Assembly: GCA_012841005.1 (NCBI GenBank)
Contig: DUVO01000006.1
Location: 1-8,697, forward strand
Direction: 5' to 3'
Origin: Bacillota bacterium
GTDB lineage: Bacteria > Bacillota > DTU030
Length of the DNA: 8,697 bases
Below the pieces are notes generated by a model. The model searched no databases and was not told the DNA's origin. It saw only the letters and a program-made list of their open reading frames with translations. This document shows, piece by piece, positions 5,990 through 8,697 of this stretch (positions are counted from its first letter, which is position 1; each line of letters begins with the position of its first letter). The position numbers and the translations under genes were made by a program.

Positions 5990-6055
5990 AATACCACAGA
6001 TTAGTTCTATCTTCCGCCGGATGAACTCTATTTAACAGAACTAAAAATCCCCCCC

Positions 6056-6472
6056 TTATCCCTCCTGGGCGCGATTAAAACGGCTCTGGAGCTGCTGCAG
6101 GGCACTCAAGCCCAAACTTAACTTAAGACATTCATCGATCTTGTGCATTAAATCCGCCGGCACACTTCCTACCAAATTGGCAGGAGAAAACTGTTCCCGG
6201 GCCAATGTAAACAACTGGAACAATAAAGCGACCTGGTCTTGGTTCAGTCCTTCAACCTTCGTGGCAGGAATAACCACTGAAAAAAACAGATTTTTGGCCT
6301 TGGTATCATCAATCAAGGGAGTGACAATAACAGTGGGGCAAAAACGGTTTCCAATATCATTTTGCACGACCAAAACCAACCGCTGCTTATAGATCCAGGG
6401 GGCTCCCGGTGGAAGCACCCGATAGATTTGCCCCCTTTTTATCCTGTTCCGGGCCCATTTCTTACTCAACAA
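6056..6472 (-). CDS. PemK/MazF-like protein, probably catalytically altered
   Basis: A 138-residue protein with the MazF fold signature: RGQIYRVLPPG at 13-23, then the hallmark strand block LVLVVQNDIGNRFCPTVIV (32-50), close to the Bacillus MazF sequence as I recall it. By that alignment R31 takes the place of catalytic Arg25, but catalytic Thr48 is replaced by Ile54 (TPLIDD), and the Pro after the Arg is Leu. It may therefore bind RNA or a partner without normal mRNA cleavage. The C-terminal part (ADLMHKIDECLKLSLGL, 106-122) matches the usual final helix, and a tail of about 16 residues follows. The TTG start at 6472 is well supported by AAGGAG 8 nt upstream inside the preceding gene, whose stop codon overlaps it. 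This is the usual toxin position in an antitoxin-toxin pair. A terminator follows at 5899-5935. Confidence 0.8.
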   Translation of the reverse strand: MLSKKWARNRIKRGQIYRVLPPGAPWIYKQRLVLVVQNDIGNRFCPTVIVTPLIDDTKAKNLFFSVVIPATKVEGLNQDQVALLFQLFTLAREQFSPANLVGSVPADLMHKIDECLKLSLGLSALQQLQSRFNRAQEG

Positions 6473-6735
6473 GATTCACGCTCCTTCAGATAAGACTCAA
6501 CCTGGGCTACCAGCATGGCTTCATTATGGTTCCATTCCTCCCCCAGTCGTCTTGCCCACAGGGCAACACGCCGGTAGTCACTCCTCGCCTTTATATAAAA
6601 GTATCTCTGGGCAATCTTTTGGAAAAGAATATGGGTTAACGGTGGAATGAGCCTGGCCAGATACCCCTTGTACCCCAAGGAACGCACCTTGGGTTTCCTG
6701 ACTATCCCCTCAATTGGTGCTGTGATGATCCCCAT
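6466..6735 (-). CDS. Unrecognised small basic protein coupled to the MazF-like gene
   Basis: I do not recognise this protein. From the ATG at 6735 it has 89 residues: a basic N-terminal half (VRKPKVRSLGYKG), a moderately hydrophobic middle (LARLIPPLTHILFQ), and a predicted helical C-terminus (ARRLGEEWNHNEAMLVAQVE and onwards) with acidic residues. There is no visible ribbon-helix-helix or AbrB-like motif typical of MazE antitoxins, and no clear transmembrane helix. The start is chosen for AAGGGGGG 8 nt upstream; an ATG at 6774 (102 residues, AGGA 5 nt before) and one at 6894 (142 residues, AGGTG 4 nt before) are alternatives, the last adding an unconvincing cysteine-rich segment. Its stop overlaps the start of the MazF-like gene, so the two are translationally coupled. 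By position it could be an antitoxin, but that is inference only. Confidence 0.55.
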   Translation of the reverse strand: MGIITAPIEGIVRKPKVRSLGYKGYLARLIPPLTHILFQKIAQRYFYIKARSDYRRVALWARRLGEEWNHNEAMLVAQVESYLKERESC

Positions 6736-6942
6736 GGACCATTCCCCCCTTGGTAGTTTCCCTAATTTTACCATTGTTTTCCTGTTTTTTTTGTCAGGTA
6801 TCCTGCCAAATCCTCGACAACAAGCCGCAAAAAGAGCCAATAAAAAGGCGTGCCGGCAAAAGTTTCTGGCGCGCTCTAATATGCATAGTGCCATTTTTCA
6901 CCTATTTCTGTAAACCACAGCTGCCCGGCTCACTTGGCAGAT

Positions 6943-6980
6943 AAAAATACCAGTCAGCAGCTACATAGCCGCGACTGGTA
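6943..6980 (-). terminator. Rho-independent terminator of the tgt-yajC unit
   Basis: On the minus strand an 8-bp perfect stem TACCAGTC/GACTGGTA encloses a 17-nt loop (itself containing GCGGC and GCTGC, able to pair partly) and is followed by TTTTTATC. It lies about 90 nt after the yajC stop. A second small hairpin (TCTGGC/GCCAGA, 6988-7009) precedes it without a T-tract. Confidence 0.8.
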
Positions 6981-7069
6981 CTTCTTTTCTGGCAGCTGAA
7001 AACGCCAGACAGAGAATAGACCGTTAATTAAATTGTTGAAACTCTGCAGCAGTTGCCGCCTGCTCCCTG

Positions 7070-7330
7070 TTATTCCTTCTTATAGCCGATGGCCTCCCGG
7101 GACATTTTAAGCTCAACATTGTCCCCCACTTTAAGCCTAATGGTATCCTCTTTTATGTCGGTAAGGGTACCATGGATGCCACCGATTGTGACAATTTTAT
7201 CCCCTTTGCGCAGGCTGTCCAACATTTCCATCCGTTGTTTCCGCTGTTTTTGCTGGGGACGAATGATAAAGAAATAGAAGACTACTAAAACAATAATCAA
7301 GGGCATAAATGCAACTATTTGTTCCGGCAT
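7070..7330 (-). CDS. yajC: Preprotein translocase subunit YajC
   Basis: An 86-residue single-span membrane protein associated with the SecDF part of the Sec translocon. One N-terminal transmembrane helix (about residues 5-23, ending FYFFIIRPQQK) is followed by the family hallmark RPQQKQRK and a cytoplasmic domain with GDKIVTIGGIHGTL (43-56) and VELKMSREAI (72-81). The length is normal. The ATG at 7330 has AGGGAGGT 7 nt upstream. It follows tgt by 77 bp with no terminator between, so the two are probably one transcript, an arrangement found widely in bacteria. Unusually for that arrangement, secD does not follow: a terminator closes the unit and the MazF-like pair comes next; secDF may be elsewhere in the genome. 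Confidence 0.95.
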   Translation of the reverse strand: MPEQIVAFMPLIIVLVVFYFFIIRPQQKQRKQRMEMLDSLRKGDKIVTIGGIHGTLTDIKEDTIRLKVGDNVELKMSREAIGYKKE

Positions 7331-7407
7331 GTGTACTACCTCCCTTCAGTTTTTCCATTTTATTATTTCGTTAACCCTTCCCTTAATCCCTTCCCAATTT
7401 GGGAAAA

Positions 7408-8697
<1,290 letters not shown>

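Noticed and set aside
6736..6894. N-terminal extension of the small protein upstream of the MazF-like gene
   Set aside because: Although AGGTG precedes the ATG at 6894, the extra 53 residues are Cys-rich and not protein-like, and a stronger SD precedes the ATG at 6735. It is kept only as an alternative start.

Overview
The window looks like chromosomal DNA from a low- to mid-GC Gram-positive anaerobe of the Clostridia, most plausibly a Moorella/Desulfotomaculum/Thermacetogenium-type lineage. The pointers are a DacF-type D,D-carboxypeptidase, a TIGR04086-type membrane protein near tgt-yajC, a short SpoIIE-type phosphatase, frequent TTG/GTG starts behind strong Shine-Dalgarno (SD) sequences, and compact Rho-independent terminators. 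This placement is inference from gene content, not a database match.

Every convincing gene is on the minus strand, so transcription runs from right to left. Right part (8.5-5.4 kb): tgt (queuosine tRNA modification) and yajC (Sec translocon accessory) form one unit closed by a terminator. Next comes a translationally coupled pair, an unrecognised ~89-residue protein followed by a PemK/MazF-like protein whose usual catalytic threonine position holds isoleucine. This pair ends at its own terminator. It is followed by a four-helix membrane protein of the TIGR04086/DUF3792 type.

Middle (5.4-3.1 kb): an intergenic stretch with low-complexity AT/pyrimidine repeats and one copy of a dispersed structured repeat, then dacF (penicillin-binding D,D-carboxypeptidase) with a good terminator, then a RimJ/RimL-type GNAT acetyltransferase with its own probable -10 box.

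Left part (3.0-0 kb): a ~550-bp hairpin-rich intergenic region carries two more, inverted, copies of the dispersed repeat. A promoter there reads leftward into a tight operon of three genes: an ABC-class ATPase of unknown function (COG3044/PF09818 type), a stand-alone SpoIIE/PP2C-like serine phosphatase, and a P-loop protein cut by the window edge. The ATPase-phosphatase-NTPase linkage suggests a shared signalling or stress role, but nothing in the sequence says what it senses.

The most unusual things are the three-copy repeat family (a conserved ACAGCA loop with stems that vary between copies), the coupled MazF-like pair next to the Sec/tgt genes, and the ATPase-phosphatase-NTPase operon with its ~370-nt structured leader. 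No CRISPR array, rRNA, convincing tRNA or intact insertion sequence was seen.
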